In this document: positions 19,272-27,578 of the stretch, in pieces | Layout: the number at the start of each line of letters is the position of its first letter | Position numbering within the stretch: the first letter of the stretch is position 1 | Notes under the pieces: model-generated | The model's input: the letters and a program-made list of their open reading frames with translations, nothing else | The model's database searches: none | What the model was told of the DNA's origin: nothing | Translations under genes and position numbers: made by a program | DNA from: Blastocatellia bacterium | GTDB taxonomy: Bacteria; Acidobacteriota; Blastocatellia; Chloracidobacteriales; JADJPF01 | DNA: 64,000 nucleotides | Direction of reading: 5' to 3' | Assembly: GCA_025057015.1 (NCBI GenBank) | Contig: JANWYG010000008.1 | Location: forward strand, 214,722-278,721

Positions 19272-20690
19272 CTATTTCTTCTTTTTTTTCTTCTTCCCGA
19301 TACCTCCAGGGCCGCCGCGGCCAGACATTATCCCTGAAAGGAGTTTTCCGCCGAAGCCGCCCACTAACCCACCTCTGAGCATTTGCCGCATTACTCGGCG
19401 CATCTGGATATACTCTTCGAGCAGCTCGTTTACGTCTTTTACCGTAGTTCCGCTTCCACGAGCGATACGCCGCCTTCGCGAGGCATCTATTATGTGGTAG
19501 TTATTGCGTTCCTTTATGGTCATCGAGTTGATTATTGCCTCGGTCTTGCGGAGCTTCTTCTCCATTAGGGCCGTTTGTTCGGGCGACAGTTTTGGCACGA
19601 AGCCCATGAGGCTGCGCATAAGCCCTTCGGGCAGCAGTTTCATCAGCTTATCTACGGAGCCGAGCTTTTGCATCTGCTTGAGTTGTTGCCTATAGTCTTC
19701 CAGCGTAAAGCGGTCTTCCAACATCTTTTGCTGTATGGCAGCCGCTTGTTCCTCGTCTATTTCCTGCTGGACTTTTTCTATCAGCGTGAGCACGTCGCCC
19801 ATGCCTAGGATGCGTTGAGCGATGCGATCGGGATAGAATTGCTCTAAGGCATCATATTTTTCGCCTACACCGACGAATTTGATAGGCTGGCCGGTGACTA
19901 TTTTTACCGACAGTGCGGCGCCACCTCGTGCATCACCATCCATTTTTGTCAAGATCACGCCTGATATGCCGATGCGATTATGAAATTCGGTAGCGCTCTT
20001 TACGGCATCTTGTCCTGTCATAGCGTCGGCGACAAACAGCGTCTCGATAGGCTGCATCTCTGCCTTGATGTTGCGTAGTTCTTCCATCAGTTGCTCGTCG
20101 ATGTGTAGCCTTCCTGCAGTGTCTATGAGCAGCGTATCATAGCCTGTCTGCTGGGCGTATTTAAATGCTTGGCGACATAGTTCGAGAGGATCATTTACTT
20201 CCGGAGCCTCAAAAACAGCCTGTCCTATTTCCTTCGCTATTATTGACAATTGCTCGCGAGCTGCTGGCCGATAGACGTCTGCTGAGACCATTAGGGGATG
20301 TCGGTTCTGGTGCTTTGTCAAAAACTTGGCTAGTTTACCCGTAGTAGTGGTTTTGCCCGAACCTTGTAGGCCTACGATCATCACTACGTTTGGATTGCGT
20401 GGCAGGAAGACTAGCCGTGAGCTACTGCCTCCGAGTATTTCTACCAACTCGTCATAGACTATCTTGACTACTTGCTGTTCTGGCGATAGTGATTCGAGCA
20501 CGGCTTGGCCGATAGCCTTTTGCTTTACATTTTCTACGAACTGCTTTACGACCTTGTAATTTACATCGGCTTCGAGCAGTGCTATGCGGATTTCGCGCAT
20601 TGCAGCTTCGATGTGTTCGGCAGTAAGCCTGTCGTGACCGCGCAGGTTTCTTAATACTTTCTTCAGCTTATCTGATAAAGCGTCAAACAT
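19272..20690 (-). CDS. ffh: Signal recognition particle protein Ffh
   Basis: GTPase of the signal recognition particle; with 4.5S RNA it targets membrane proteins to FtsY and SecY. The N domain is residues 1-95, the G domain has P-loop GLQGSGKTTTTGKLA (107-121), the DTAGR motif and TKMDGDARGG, and the M domain follows to the end. The methionine-rich C-terminus finishes with seven consecutive lysines after GGPGGIG. Length 472 is slightly long. First gene of the operon, 37 bases downstream of the -10 box of a good promoter. Confidence 0.97.
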   Translation of the reverse strand: MFDALSDKLKKVLRNLRGHDRLTAEHIEAAMREIRIALLEADVNYKVVKQFVENVKQKAIGQAVLESLSPEQQVVKIVYDELVEILGGSSSRLVFLPRNPNVVMIVGLQGSGKTTTTGKLAKFLTKHQNRHPLMVSADVYRPAAREQLSIIAKEIGQAVFEAPEVNDPLELCRQAFKYAQQTGYDTLLIDTAGRLHIDEQLMEELRNIKAEMQPIETLFVADAMTGQDAVKSATEFHNRIGISGVILTKMDGDARGGAALSVKIVTGQPIKFVGVGEKYDALEQFYPDRIAQRILGMGDVLTLIEKVQQEIDEEQAAAIQQKMLEDRFTLEDYRQQLKQMQKLGSVDKLMKLLPEGLMRSLMGFVPKLSPEQTALMEKKLRKTEAIINSMTIKERNNYHIIDASRRRRIARGSGTTVKDVNELLEEYIQMRRVMRQMLRGGLVGGFGGKLLSGIMSGRGGPGGIGKKKKKKK

Positions 20691-20726
20691 CCCGGCACCT
20701 AACTTTTATACTCAGAGGAAAACCAC

Positions 20727-20755
20727 AAAATAGCTTCATATGGGGCTTTTGTCAA
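20727..20755 (-). promoter_or_regulatory. Promoter of the ffh-rpsP operon
   Basis: On the minus strand, a perfect TTGACA -35 (20750-20755) is separated by 17 bases from TATTTT (20727-20732). It points at ffh, whose ATG is at 20690. This is the best consensus promoter in this part of the window. Confidence 0.7.
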
Positions 20756-20815
20756 GTCCAAGGTGACTGCAGAGAAGCTTTACTTGACGGCTGAAGGTAG
20801 CTAGAATCAAAAGCT

Positions 20816-21403
20816 ATGAGCACGAAACTTGTAGCACAAGCGCATTTACCTACTGAGCTAGGGCAGTTTCAGATAGCTGCATTTAAGACAGCTCAAGGCA
20901 AGGAATTGGTAGCATTGCTCAAAGGGAAATTTCCAGCTAGCGGGCCTACTCTGGTTAGAATACATTCTCAGTGTCTTACTGGGGATGTGTTTTATTCGGT
21001 AAAGTGTGACTGTGGTAAGCAGCTCAAAGCTGCTATGGAAATCATAGAAAGTGTTGGTCAAGGCGTAATAATCTATCAACCTGAAGAAGGTAGAGGCATA
21101 GGCATAGTTAACAAAATCAGGGCATATGAACTGCAAGACCGCGGCGCAGATACGGTAGAGGCGAATTTAATGCTGGGATTTGGTGCTGATGAGCGTAGTT
21201 ACGAAGAGTGTGCAGAAATTTTGAAGTTGCTTGGGGTAACCGAAGTGAGGCTAATCTCTAACAATCCGGGCAAGATAGCTTCTCTAGAATCGGCAGGTCT
21301 TCGCGTCATAGAGCGCGTGCCGATAGAGGTTACTCTACAGAGTGTTTCTGCACAGGAATATATGAAAGCTAAGAAGGAAAAGCTTGGACATCTGATATCA
21401 TGA
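20816..21403 (+). CDS. ribA: GTP cyclohydrolase II
   Basis: Opens GTP to the diaminopyrimidine precursor of riboflavin. The zinc-binding cysteines are in CLTGDVF and KCDCGKQL, the catalytic region is YQPEEGRGIGIVNKI, and FGADERSYEECAEIL and ISNNPGKI follow, all matching the E. coli type. Length 195 is the stand-alone form without a fused RibB (DHBP synthase) domain. The usual HSEC is HSQC here. Its stop overlaps moaA by 4 bases (ATGA), so the two GTP-consuming enzymes are co-translated. Confidence 0.93.
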   Translation: MSTKLVAQAHLPTELGQFQIAAFKTAQGKELVALLKGKFPASGPTLVRIHSQCLTGDVFYSVKCDCGKQLKAAMEIIESVGQGVIIYQPEEGRGIGIVNKIRAYELQDRGADTVEANLMLGFGADERSYEECAEILKLLGVTEVRLISNNPGKIASLESAGLRVIERVPIEVTLQSVSAQEYMKAKKEKLGHLIS

Positions 21404-22410
21404 AGTTACCTATCTACAGCCAGACAGTACTCACGGACAGTTATGGGCGCAAGATTCGCGATTTGAGGATCTCGGTAACTGACAGGTGTAACTTCCGCTG
21501 CATTTACTGCATGCCTGCTCAGGGAGTCATCTGGAAAAGACGTGAAGAGATACTCTCTTATGAGGAGATTCTCTTTCTTACCGAGATATTTGTCTCGCTT
21601 GGCATAACTAGAGTGAGGGTAACCGGAGGAGAGCCGCTGCTTAGGCGGGGTATAGTTGGCTTTATAAAGAGGCTTTCTGCTATCGGTGGCTTGGAAGATA
21701 TCGCTATGACGACTAACGGCTATTTTCTAGCTGACTTTGCCGAAGCGCTGGTGGCTGCTGGTCTACGGCGAGTTAGCATAAGTATGGATTCGGTAGCACC
21801 AGAGATTTTTGCCTCCATGACGAAGGTCAGCGCACTTGACAGGGTTCTTGATGGAATAAGAGCAGCCCAAGCCAGCGGACTTGCCCCGATCAAAATAAAC
21901 ATGGTGGTAATTCGTGGAGTAAATGATGCTGAGATAGTAGCTCTGGCTGAGTTTGCTCGTACCCATGGACTTATAGCGCGCTACATAGAATACATGCCGC
22001 TTGATGGGCCTAGCCAATGGTCTCGCGAGAAAGTTGTTTCGGGCAAAGAGATCTATGAGCGTGTCAACGCTGTCTTTCCGTTGGAGCCGCTGCAGCGTCA
22101 TCGTATTAGTGATACTGCAAAGCGGTATAGATTTGTCGATGGTGAAGGGGAAATAGGTATAATAGCGCCTGTTACTGAGCCGTTTTGTGGTGCTTGTAGT
22201 AGGATACGGCTTACGGCAGACGGCAAGTTACGTACTTGCCTCTTTTCGCTCGTCGAGCATGACCTGCGCGGGTTGCTACGCTCAGGTGCTAGCAGAAAGC
22301 ACATAGAGCGGGCTATAGTGGAAGCCGTGCTTAACAAAGAGCCTGGGCATAGAATAAACGAGCCGGATTATGTGTATCCCGAAAGGACGATGTCTTGTAT
22401 AGGTGGCTAG
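21400..22410 (+). CDS. moaA: GTP 3',8-cyclase (molybdenum cofactor)
   Basis: Radical SAM enzyme that, with MoaC, makes cyclic pyranopterin from GTP in molybdenum cofactor synthesis. The N-terminal [4Fe-4S] motif is DRCNFRCIYCMP (Cys 30, 34, 37) and VTGGEPLLRRG binds SAM. The C-terminal cluster cysteines are in PFCGACSRIRL and LRTCLF, and the required C-terminal GG ends the protein (MSCIGG). Length 336 is normal. moaC is 35 kb away in this window. Overlaps both ribA and the next gene. Confidence 0.95.
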   Translation: MKLPIYSQTVLTDSYGRKIRDLRISVTDRCNFRCIYCMPAQGVIWKRREEILSYEEILFLTEIFVSLGITRVRVTGGEPLLRRGIVGFIKRLSAIGGLEDIAMTTNGYFLADFAEALVAAGLRRVSISMDSVAPEIFASMTKVSALDRVLDGIRAAQASGLAPIKINMVVIRGVNDAEIVALAEFARTHGLIARYIEYMPLDGPSQWSREKVVSGKEIYERVNAVFPLEPLQRHRISDTAKRYRFVDGEGEIGIIAPVTEPFCGACSRIRLTADGKLRTCLFSLVEHDLRGLLRSGASRKHIERAIVEAVLNKEPGHRINEPDYVYPERTMSCIGG

Positions 22411-22786
22411 GGTGAGCTTTTGGTGGCGGTTGTTCGGTGAAGCTAAGAAGGTGGAGTTTAATCCTGGCGAGTTTGAGGTAGTTCGTGTTAAAGCTGAGCG
22501 GGAGTGGTGGCAGGCGGGAGAGCTGATAGTTACGAACCATAGGTTGTTTTGGTTTGCCAGTAATTCGAAGGTGCCGCTTGTTGAACTGGATCTGCGCGAA
22601 GTCTTGGGCTGTGTAAAAACTCGCTCTTGGTATTATCTGGGTCTATATCCTTCGGTCAAGGTACTTTTGTCTAACGGCTCTTCAGAGCAGTTTCATGCTG
22701 TGGCAAGCTGTGATTTTGTAGTGTCGCAGATAGAGCAGTTTGCTGGCAAGGAACGCTACAAGCCGGGCATGCTTTTCAAAAGCTAG
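22403..22786 (+). CDS. GRAM/PH-like domain protein
   Basis: A 127-residue protein that starts (GTG 22403) inside the last codons of moaA. The centre, GELIVTNHRLFWFASN followed by VPLVELDLREVLGC, resembles the GRAM/bacterial PH fold, which in other proteins binds lipids or partners. It is rich in Trp and basic residues at the N-terminus (WWRLFGEAKK). No signal peptide or membrane helix is visible. A GTG nine bases later is an alternative start. Its link to cofactor synthesis is unknown, and its end overlaps the convergent NamZ-like gene by 4 bases. Confidence 0.65.
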   Translation: MARVSFWWRLFGEAKKVEFNPGEFEVVRVKAEREWWQAGELIVTNHRLFWFASNSKVPLVELDLREVLGCVKTRSWYYLGLYPSVKVLLSNGSSEQFHAVASCDFVVSQIEQFAGKERYKPGMLFKS

Positions 22787-23946
22787 TAGAGCAAGTACTT
22801 CTGTCGCTTTTCGACGAACTCGTGCAGTTCTGCTAGCCAGCTTTCTTCAAGCTGTCTTAACTCGACACCTGTTTCTATACCTTGCCTAATGGCATCAGTA
22901 CCGCAGATTACATCTATGGGCAGTTTATCTTCGACATACTCGTAAGGCGGTTGCTTCCATCTGAACTTTTCTTGGTACAGCTGATATATGTTTTGGAGTA
23001 TTGCCAGAGCGCAGAGATAAGGTTTGAAGGCACGGCGGTCAGTTACATGGATTTGCAATCCGCCGCAGAGTTGCCCGCAGTATTTATGGAAGGTAGGCTG
23101 AAAATATGCTGGGCGTAGGTATACGCCTGGCAGATTTAGGTCATTTAGTGCTTCGGTAAGTTCATACGGATCTATGTATGGTGCGCCTATCAGTTCGAAC
23201 GGCCGAGTGGTACCCCGGCCTTCTGAAACCTCAGTACCTTCGAATATTACTGCTCCGGGGTAGACTGTAGCTGTATCTAAAGTAGGCATGTTTGGCGAGG
23301 GCATTACCCAAGGTAGTCCGGTACTATCCCACCATTGGTTGCGCGACCAGCCTTGCATCGGAACTACGTTGAGCTCGCAACCTATGGAAAATTCCGAGTT
23401 GAACATTAGAGCAAGCTCGGCGACTGTCATACCGTGTCTCATAGGTATAGGATACAGGCCTACAAAAGAGGCATAATTTGGATCAAGGATGTTCCCTTCT
23501 ACTGCATCTCCGCCTATAGGATTAGGGCGGTCGAGCACTATGAAACGCTTGCCTTCTGCTGCGCAAGCTTGCATTGCTAGCGCCATTGTGTAGATAAAAG
23601 TATAGACTCTTGTACCGACGTCTTGCACGTCAAATACTAGCACGTCTAGATCTGTGAGCCAGTCCGGGAGCGGGCGTCTGGTTTCGCAGTAAAGGCTGTA
23701 GACCGGTAGCTGAGTTCTGCGATCTATGAAGCCTTGCCATTCTATCATGTTATCTTGTGTTTCGCCTCGGATGCCGTGCTGTGGCCCGAATAATGCGGTA
23801 AGGTGTATATCGCTACGGTTATAAAATAGGTCGGCTGCATGTTGGTAGCGGCTGTTGATGGATGCCGGGTGTACTATTAGACCGACGCGGCTACCTCTGA
23901 TCAGGTGTATGTGATCGTCGAGAATTCTTTCCAGTCCTAGCCTCAA
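22783..23946 (-). CDS. NamZ-like exo-beta-N-acetylmuramidase (DUF1343)
   Basis: Member of the DUF1343 family, whose characterised members (NamZ) cut terminal MurNAc from peptidoglycan fragments. The family pattern is clear: GSRVGLIVHPASIN, the FGPQHGIRGE motif, LVFDVQDVGTRVYTFIYT, FIVLDRPNPIGG, PMRHGMTVAELA, PWVMPSPNMPT and FEGTEVSEGRGTTRPFE. Length 387 is usual. Many homologues have a signal peptide; this one begins directly with the domain, so it is probably cytoplasmic and serves muropeptide recycling. It is divergent from ruvA. Confidence 0.85.
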   Translation of the reverse strand: MRLGLERILDDHIHLIRGSRVGLIVHPASINSRYQHAADLFYNRSDIHLTALFGPQHGIRGETQDNMIEWQGFIDRRTQLPVYSLYCETRRPLPDWLTDLDVLVFDVQDVGTRVYTFIYTMALAMQACAAEGKRFIVLDRPNPIGGDAVEGNILDPNYASFVGLYPIPMRHGMTVAELALMFNSEFSIGCELNVVPMQGWSRNQWWDSTGLPWVMPSPNMPTLDTATVYPGAVIFEGTEVSEGRGTTRPFELIGAPYIDPYELTEALNDLNLPGVYLRPAYFQPTFHKYCGQLCGGLQIHVTDRRAFKPYLCALAILQNIYQLYQEKFRWKQPPYEYVEDKLPIDVICGTDAIRQGIETGVELRQLEESWLAELHEFVEKRQKYLLY

Positions 23947-24012
23947 AATTTTGATCCTCGAGCTGCTTGATGTACGGAAGCAGTAGGTGTTAAATTTCAG
24001 TTTTTGCAGGTT

Positions 24013-24603
24013 ATGATAGCCTATCTTTGCGGCAAAGTCCTATACAAGGAAGCCAATTTAGTTGTTTTAGAAGTCAATGGTGTTGGATACGAGCTGCATG
24101 TTCCGCTGTCAACGTATTATGAGCTATCTGAGAGTGAGCTAAAAGCGAGCTTTTACGTGCATACTTATGTGCGGGAGGATGCTATACAGCTTTTTGGTTT
24201 TCGTACGCGTGTTGAGAAAGAGTTGTTTTTAAGGTTGATAGGTGTTTCTGGAATAGGTCCAAAGCTGGCTTTAGCAATACTTTCGGGATTGAGTGTTGAA
24301 GAGCTCGTAGAAGCTGTAGCGAGTTCTGATCTAAGCCGACTTATGTCGGTTCCGGGAGTAGGACGCAGAACAGCCGAGCGGCTGGCTGTAGAGTTACGGG
24401 GGCGCGTTGAGAATTTAGGTATTCTAAGCGTTGATGGAGACAAGTCGCGGAAGCTGCGTTCTGATCTTGTTTCTGCGTTAGTCAATCTCGGTTGGCAGCA
24501 GTCAGCGGTGGAGAAGGCAGTAGATAATACGATAAGGCACGAGCAGCGACAGGACTTTGAGTGGCTACTCAAGCAAGCTATGAAGAGACTTTACAGTAGA
24601 TAG
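24013..24603 (+). CDS. ruvA: Holliday junction DNA helicase subunit RuvA
   Basis: Binds Holliday junctions and loads the RuvB motor. Domain I is residues 1-63 (MIAYLCGKVL to YVREDAIQLFGF), domain II holds two helix-hairpin-helix motifs (GVSGIGPKLALAIL and SVPGVGRRTAERLAVEL), and domain III is the C-terminal part ending in LLKQAMKRL. ATG 24013 fits the family; a TTG three codons earlier is possible. Neither ruvB nor ruvC is adjacent. A TPR gene begins within a few bases of the stop. Confidence 0.95.
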   Translation: MIAYLCGKVLYKEANLVVLEVNGVGYELHVPLSTYYELSESELKASFYVHTYVREDAIQLFGFRTRVEKELFLRLIGVSGIGPKLALAILSGLSVEELVEAVASSDLSRLMSVPGVGRRTAERLAVELRGRVENLGILSVDGDKSRKLRSDLVSALVNLGWQQSAVEKAVDNTIRHEQRQDFEWLLKQAMKRLYSR

Positions 24604-24609
24604 GTGTCA

Positions 24610-26502
24610 ATGTTGCATCTAGGGCGTGGGCGCGTATTGATGGTTCTACTGCTAGCGATGGTAGTGACGGTTGCAGGACAGCAGAAGCAAGCAGGATCTT
24701 TGCTTGATGAGCTTCTAGAAGTACAAGCTGAGTTAGGTCGTATATCTGAGCTACGTGCAGATGAGAGGATTAAGCAGCTTAAAGCTTTACTCGGGAGGCT
24801 TTCGGATCCTAAGGTCGAATCGCCTGTACGAGAGATGTTACTTCGAGCACGAGGAGCAGTAGCTGAGTTACAGCTTAAGCAGCAGCGGCCCGAGGCGGCA
24901 CTAGCCGAGTTTCGGCAAGGGTTATCTGAGCTACAACACCCTGTAAGTGACAGACTTTTTAGCGTGGCGATCGCGTTTCCAGCAGTGATGCTGAGGCTAG
25001 GTTACCGTGAAGAGGCCATACTGCTTATGAGGGATTTCGAGAGTATCTGTAGAGACTCTGCTGAGCGGCTGCGTCAAGTGGCAAGCTTTTATCTAAGTGC
25101 GGAGGCAGCAGACGATGCTTTACGTGTTGCAAAGACGGCTGTAGAGCTTAAGCCTGATGCTGCTTCTTATCGAGTGCTTGCAGTGGCAAATCTTCTCAAA
25201 CTGCGTCTGGATGATGCTCTACAGGCTTATGAACAAGTAATAAAGCTAGATCCTAAGGATGATTCTGCCTATGCGGGGCTTGCTAACATTTACAGAGCCG
25301 AAGGGGAGTTTGGCGAGGCTATATCGCTTTATAGAAAGCAGCTCGAAGTAACTCCGCAGCATGAATCGGCGCGTGCGGGTCTTGCAGTGGCTCTTTTGTT
25401 AGCTGGACAGGTTGAGGAAGCTGCTATACAGCTTGCAGCTCATTTTGCTGGTGCTGGTCGTGAATTCAGATTGTATTCTCAGCTTGCATATCTGTATGCT
25501 GCAAGGCGCGATTTGAAGAGTGCCAAGGCTTGGGCACAGCTAGCTATGCAAGCTGCTCCAGCTTATGCTTGGGCACGTATAGCTATGGCGAATGTTCTTG
25601 TGTTAGAGGGTGATTACAATCAGGCTGAGGAGCTGTTATCTGAGAGCCTAGCTCGTGGAAACTCATTTCCTACGTTGCTTTTTGAACTGGTAAAGGTGTT
25701 GGTATTGGCTGAGGACTATGAAGCGGCCTATGAGCAAGCTGCGAAGTTTATTTCTATCAATGAGGAGAGCGAATTTGAAGTTAGTCTAGCTGGATCGATA
25801 GCTGCTAGGTCTAGGCACCTAAAGGTACTTTTGGAAGCGGAGCGGAAAGCTGCGCTAGCGCTGCCGGAAGATATTACCTCTGATGAAGAGTATCGGCTTG
25901 TAGAAGGGGTGCTGCGCTTTAATAGCCATGTTGAGCGATTGAGTAAGGAGACGGGTAGGCGTCAGCGGATGGAGTTACAGCTAAAGGCTTTAGATGCTCT
26001 TGGTCAGATCTTGTCGGTAAATGATGTGCGCAAGGCATTTCGCAAGCTTTGGATAGCAGAACGGTTGCTGCTGGCAGATTTTGGTATCGAACGGGCTGCT
26101 GATCTGGTCATGCAAGCCATGGAGGATGCTGAAGTTGCTGTGCTACCTGAAGGAGCTCTTAGAGATCTGCCGGATTTGGACTTAGTTCAGCGTCGCAGTC
26201 TCTTTCGGGCGCGAGCTCACAAGCTTCTTGCGAGAATCAGGTTTAAGCAGGACAGAAACGATGAGGCAAAGAAGTTACTTGAGGAGGCTATACAGGCTTT
26301 TCCTGAAGGGGTGGAGAGGCGAGGTGCTTTATGGCAGCTGGCTGTAGTGCTACAAGCGATGGGTAAGGACTCGGAAGCTTTGGAAATGTATATAAAGGCA
26401 TATGACAGGTTTGATACTGATGCTGCTTTAAAGAGGCAGCATATAGAATCGCTTTATAGGAAGCTTCATGAAGGTTCTCTGGAGGGATTGAAACTGGAAT
26501 GA
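24610..26502 (+). CDS. Exported tetratricopeptide-repeat protein
   Basis: About 630 residues with an N-terminal signal peptide (basic start, hydrophobic VLMVLLLAMVVTVAG, then AGQQ as likely cleavage region) and many helical TPR-like repeats, clearest at about 180-300 (AYEQVIKLDPKDDSAYAGLA, EAISLYRKQLEVTPQHESA). The last repeat is near residues 545-600. It probably acts outside the inner membrane as a scaffold. ATG 24610 is chosen over the GTG at 24604, which directly follows the ruvA stop; AGGTG precedes the ATG closely. Its stop overlaps the next gene by 4 bases, pointing to a paired function. No specific role can be assigned. Confidence 0.8.
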   Translation: MLHLGRGRVLMVLLLAMVVTVAGQQKQAGSLLDELLEVQAELGRISELRADERIKQLKALLGRLSDPKVESPVREMLLRARGAVAELQLKQQRPEAALAEFRQGLSELQHPVSDRLFSVAIAFPAVMLRLGYREEAILLMRDFESICRDSAERLRQVASFYLSAEAADDALRVAKTAVELKPDAASYRVLAVANLLKLRLDDALQAYEQVIKLDPKDDSAYAGLANIYRAEGEFGEAISLYRKQLEVTPQHESARAGLAVALLLAGQVEEAAIQLAAHFAGAGREFRLYSQLAYLYAARRDLKSAKAWAQLAMQAAPAYAWARIAMANVLVLEGDYNQAEELLSESLARGNSFPTLLFELVKVLVLAEDYEAAYEQAAKFISINEESEFEVSLAGSIAARSRHLKVLLEAERKAALALPEDITSDEEYRLVEGVLRFNSHVERLSKETGRRQRMELQLKALDALGQILSVNDVRKAFRKLWIAERLLLADFGIERAADLVMQAMEDAEVAVLPEGALRDLPDLDLVQRRSLFRARAHKLLARIRFKQDRNDEAKKLLEEAIQAFPEGVERRGALWQLAVVLQAMGKDSEALEMYIKAYDRFDTDAALKRQHIESLYRKLHEGSLEGLKLE

Positions 26503-27104
26503 TACTGGCTGCTGCTGTTGGGTTAATTTTGACTACAGTAGACACTTATATTTACAGGTTTGAAAATCCTCGGTTTGAGGTATCTTGCATAGAAGTGAGG
26601 ATAAAGTCTAGCGGTGAAGGTGCTGTTTCTTATTTGAGCAAGGGAGAAGAGACTGTCGAGAGGATAGTCGTACCACAGACGACGCTACAACGGTTGAAGG
26701 CTATTGTTTCAGAAATGGACTTTTTAGATAACGCGGTAGAGTATGATGTAGGCAAGCATCTCGAGCACATGGGAGTAACGATCATTCGTATAGAGTCTTT
26801 AGGTCGGAGCCGTGAGGTACGTTTTCATTATACTTCGGACAAAGCGATGACGCGGCTAGTTGAGCTGTTTAGGTCTATAGAGACACAATGTCGTCGCATG
26901 AAGGAGTTGAGTTTTGCTAGGCAGTATGCGCAGCTAGACCTGCCTAGGTGTTTGAAGCTACTTGAGAATGATCTAAGAGCTCGTAAGATAGCTGAACCTC
27001 AGCAATTAGTGCCTTTGCTAGAAGAGATATCTCTCGATGACAGCATACCTTTGATAGCTCGTAATGCTGCTACAAAGTTAGTAGCGTTAATAAGAGGCAA
27101 TTAG
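26499..27104 (+). CDS. Small exported protein of unknown function
   Basis: A 201-residue protein starting within the ATGA overlap with the TPR gene. The N-terminus (MILAAAVGLILTTVDT) is a hydrophobic signal-like segment. The following 90 residues look like a beta-rich domain (FEVSCIEVRIKSSGEGAVSY and GVTIIRIESLGRSREVRFHY), and the C-terminal 80 are helical. I do not recognise a named family with certainty. The overlap suggests it works with the TPR protein, in the same way as the pair at 53628-55396. Confidence 0.7.
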   Translation: MILAAAVGLILTTVDTYIYRFENPRFEVSCIEVRIKSSGEGAVSYLSKGEETVERIVVPQTTLQRLKAIVSEMDFLDNAVEYDVGKHLEHMGVTIIRIESLGRSREVRFHYTSDKAMTRLVELFRSIETQCRRMKELSFARQYAQLDLPRCLKLLENDLRARKIAEPQQLVPLLEEISLDDSIPLIARNAATKLVALIRGN

Positions 27105-27143
27105 TTTTGGTCTTTCTAGCTAGTGAGCGGCAAGATATTTAAA

Positions 27144-27172
27144 TTGACACTAGAAGCGAACTTTGTTAGACT
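27144..27172 (+). promoter_or_regulatory. Consensus sigma-70 promoter
   Basis: TTGACA (27144-27149), 17-base spacer, TAGACT (27167-27172). It would start a transcript near 27179, about 400 bases before the next gene, giving a long leader or a separate small RNA. Confidence 0.6.
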
Positions 27173-27370
27173 TGCAGCTAGTACACGTCAAGGCAAAACC
27201 TCAGGTAAGCTGAAGTCTAGCGTTTCTTGCAGAGCATGGATGTCTAGCTCGAGTTAGGAGGTTAGCTAGTCTACTTAGTGGCAAAAGAGCGCCAGGTGAG
27301 GGAGGTTGGGCTGAAGTACTATAGTCTCTGCAAAAGATAGATATGGACGAGGAAGCTATAGTATAATGGG

Positions 27371-27510
27371 GCTAACAGTTACCCTGATATCTGGCTGAGT
27401 TGAGAGAAAAGATCTTGTGATGTTGATAGCTGTTAAGAGGAATTAAGTGAGTCGCTGTGGGGGCGTTGGTTAAGTCGGCAGCGACCTTGAGCCTTGGTAA
27501 CTGGGTTAGC
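27371..27510 (+). ncRNA. Candidate structured RNA upstream of the Roadblock cluster
   Basis: A closing helix pairs GCTAACAGTTACC (27371-27383) with GGTAACT (27496-27502) and GTTAGC (27505-27510), 13 bp with a 2-base GG bulge. Inside, GGCT (27393-27396) pairs with AGCC (27490-27493), and a perfect 7-bp hairpin GTCGCTG/CAGCGAC (27451-27457, 27479-27485) closes a 21-base loop. Such nested pairing over 140 bases is typical of a riboswitch-like or small RNA. I do not match it to a known class. The nearby TATAAT would start transcription inside the first helix, so the upstream promoter is the better source. Orientation is assumed from the downstream gene. Confidence 0.5.
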
Positions 27511-27578
27511 GTTGTAGTTCGTTAATTTGCTTACTTCTAAAGAAATTTCAGAAAATTTAATCTTGAGAGAAAATAGCT

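Larger units (their letters stand above)
27105..27578 (+). other. 474-base intergenic region with promoter and RNA structure
   Basis: No protein gene is visible here. It contains a strong promoter (27144-27172), a second -10-like TATAAT (27362-27367), and a set of nested inverted repeats (27371-27510) described separately. The last 65 bases are AT-rich leader to the DUF4388-Roadblock gene; I see no clear Shine-Dalgarno, only GAGAGAAAA before ATG 27579. Confidence 0.7.

Noticed and set aside
27178-27250. Possible cyclic di-GMP riboswitch (AAGGCAAAACC)
   Set aside because: The core differs from the GEMM consensus by an extra A, and the expected CGAAAG and later conserved bases are missing.
27384-27405. 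Words resembling a TPP riboswitch (CTGATATCTGG, GGCTGAG)
   Set aside because: They are in the wrong order and spacing for the TPP aptamer, and the downstream gene is not a thiamine gene.
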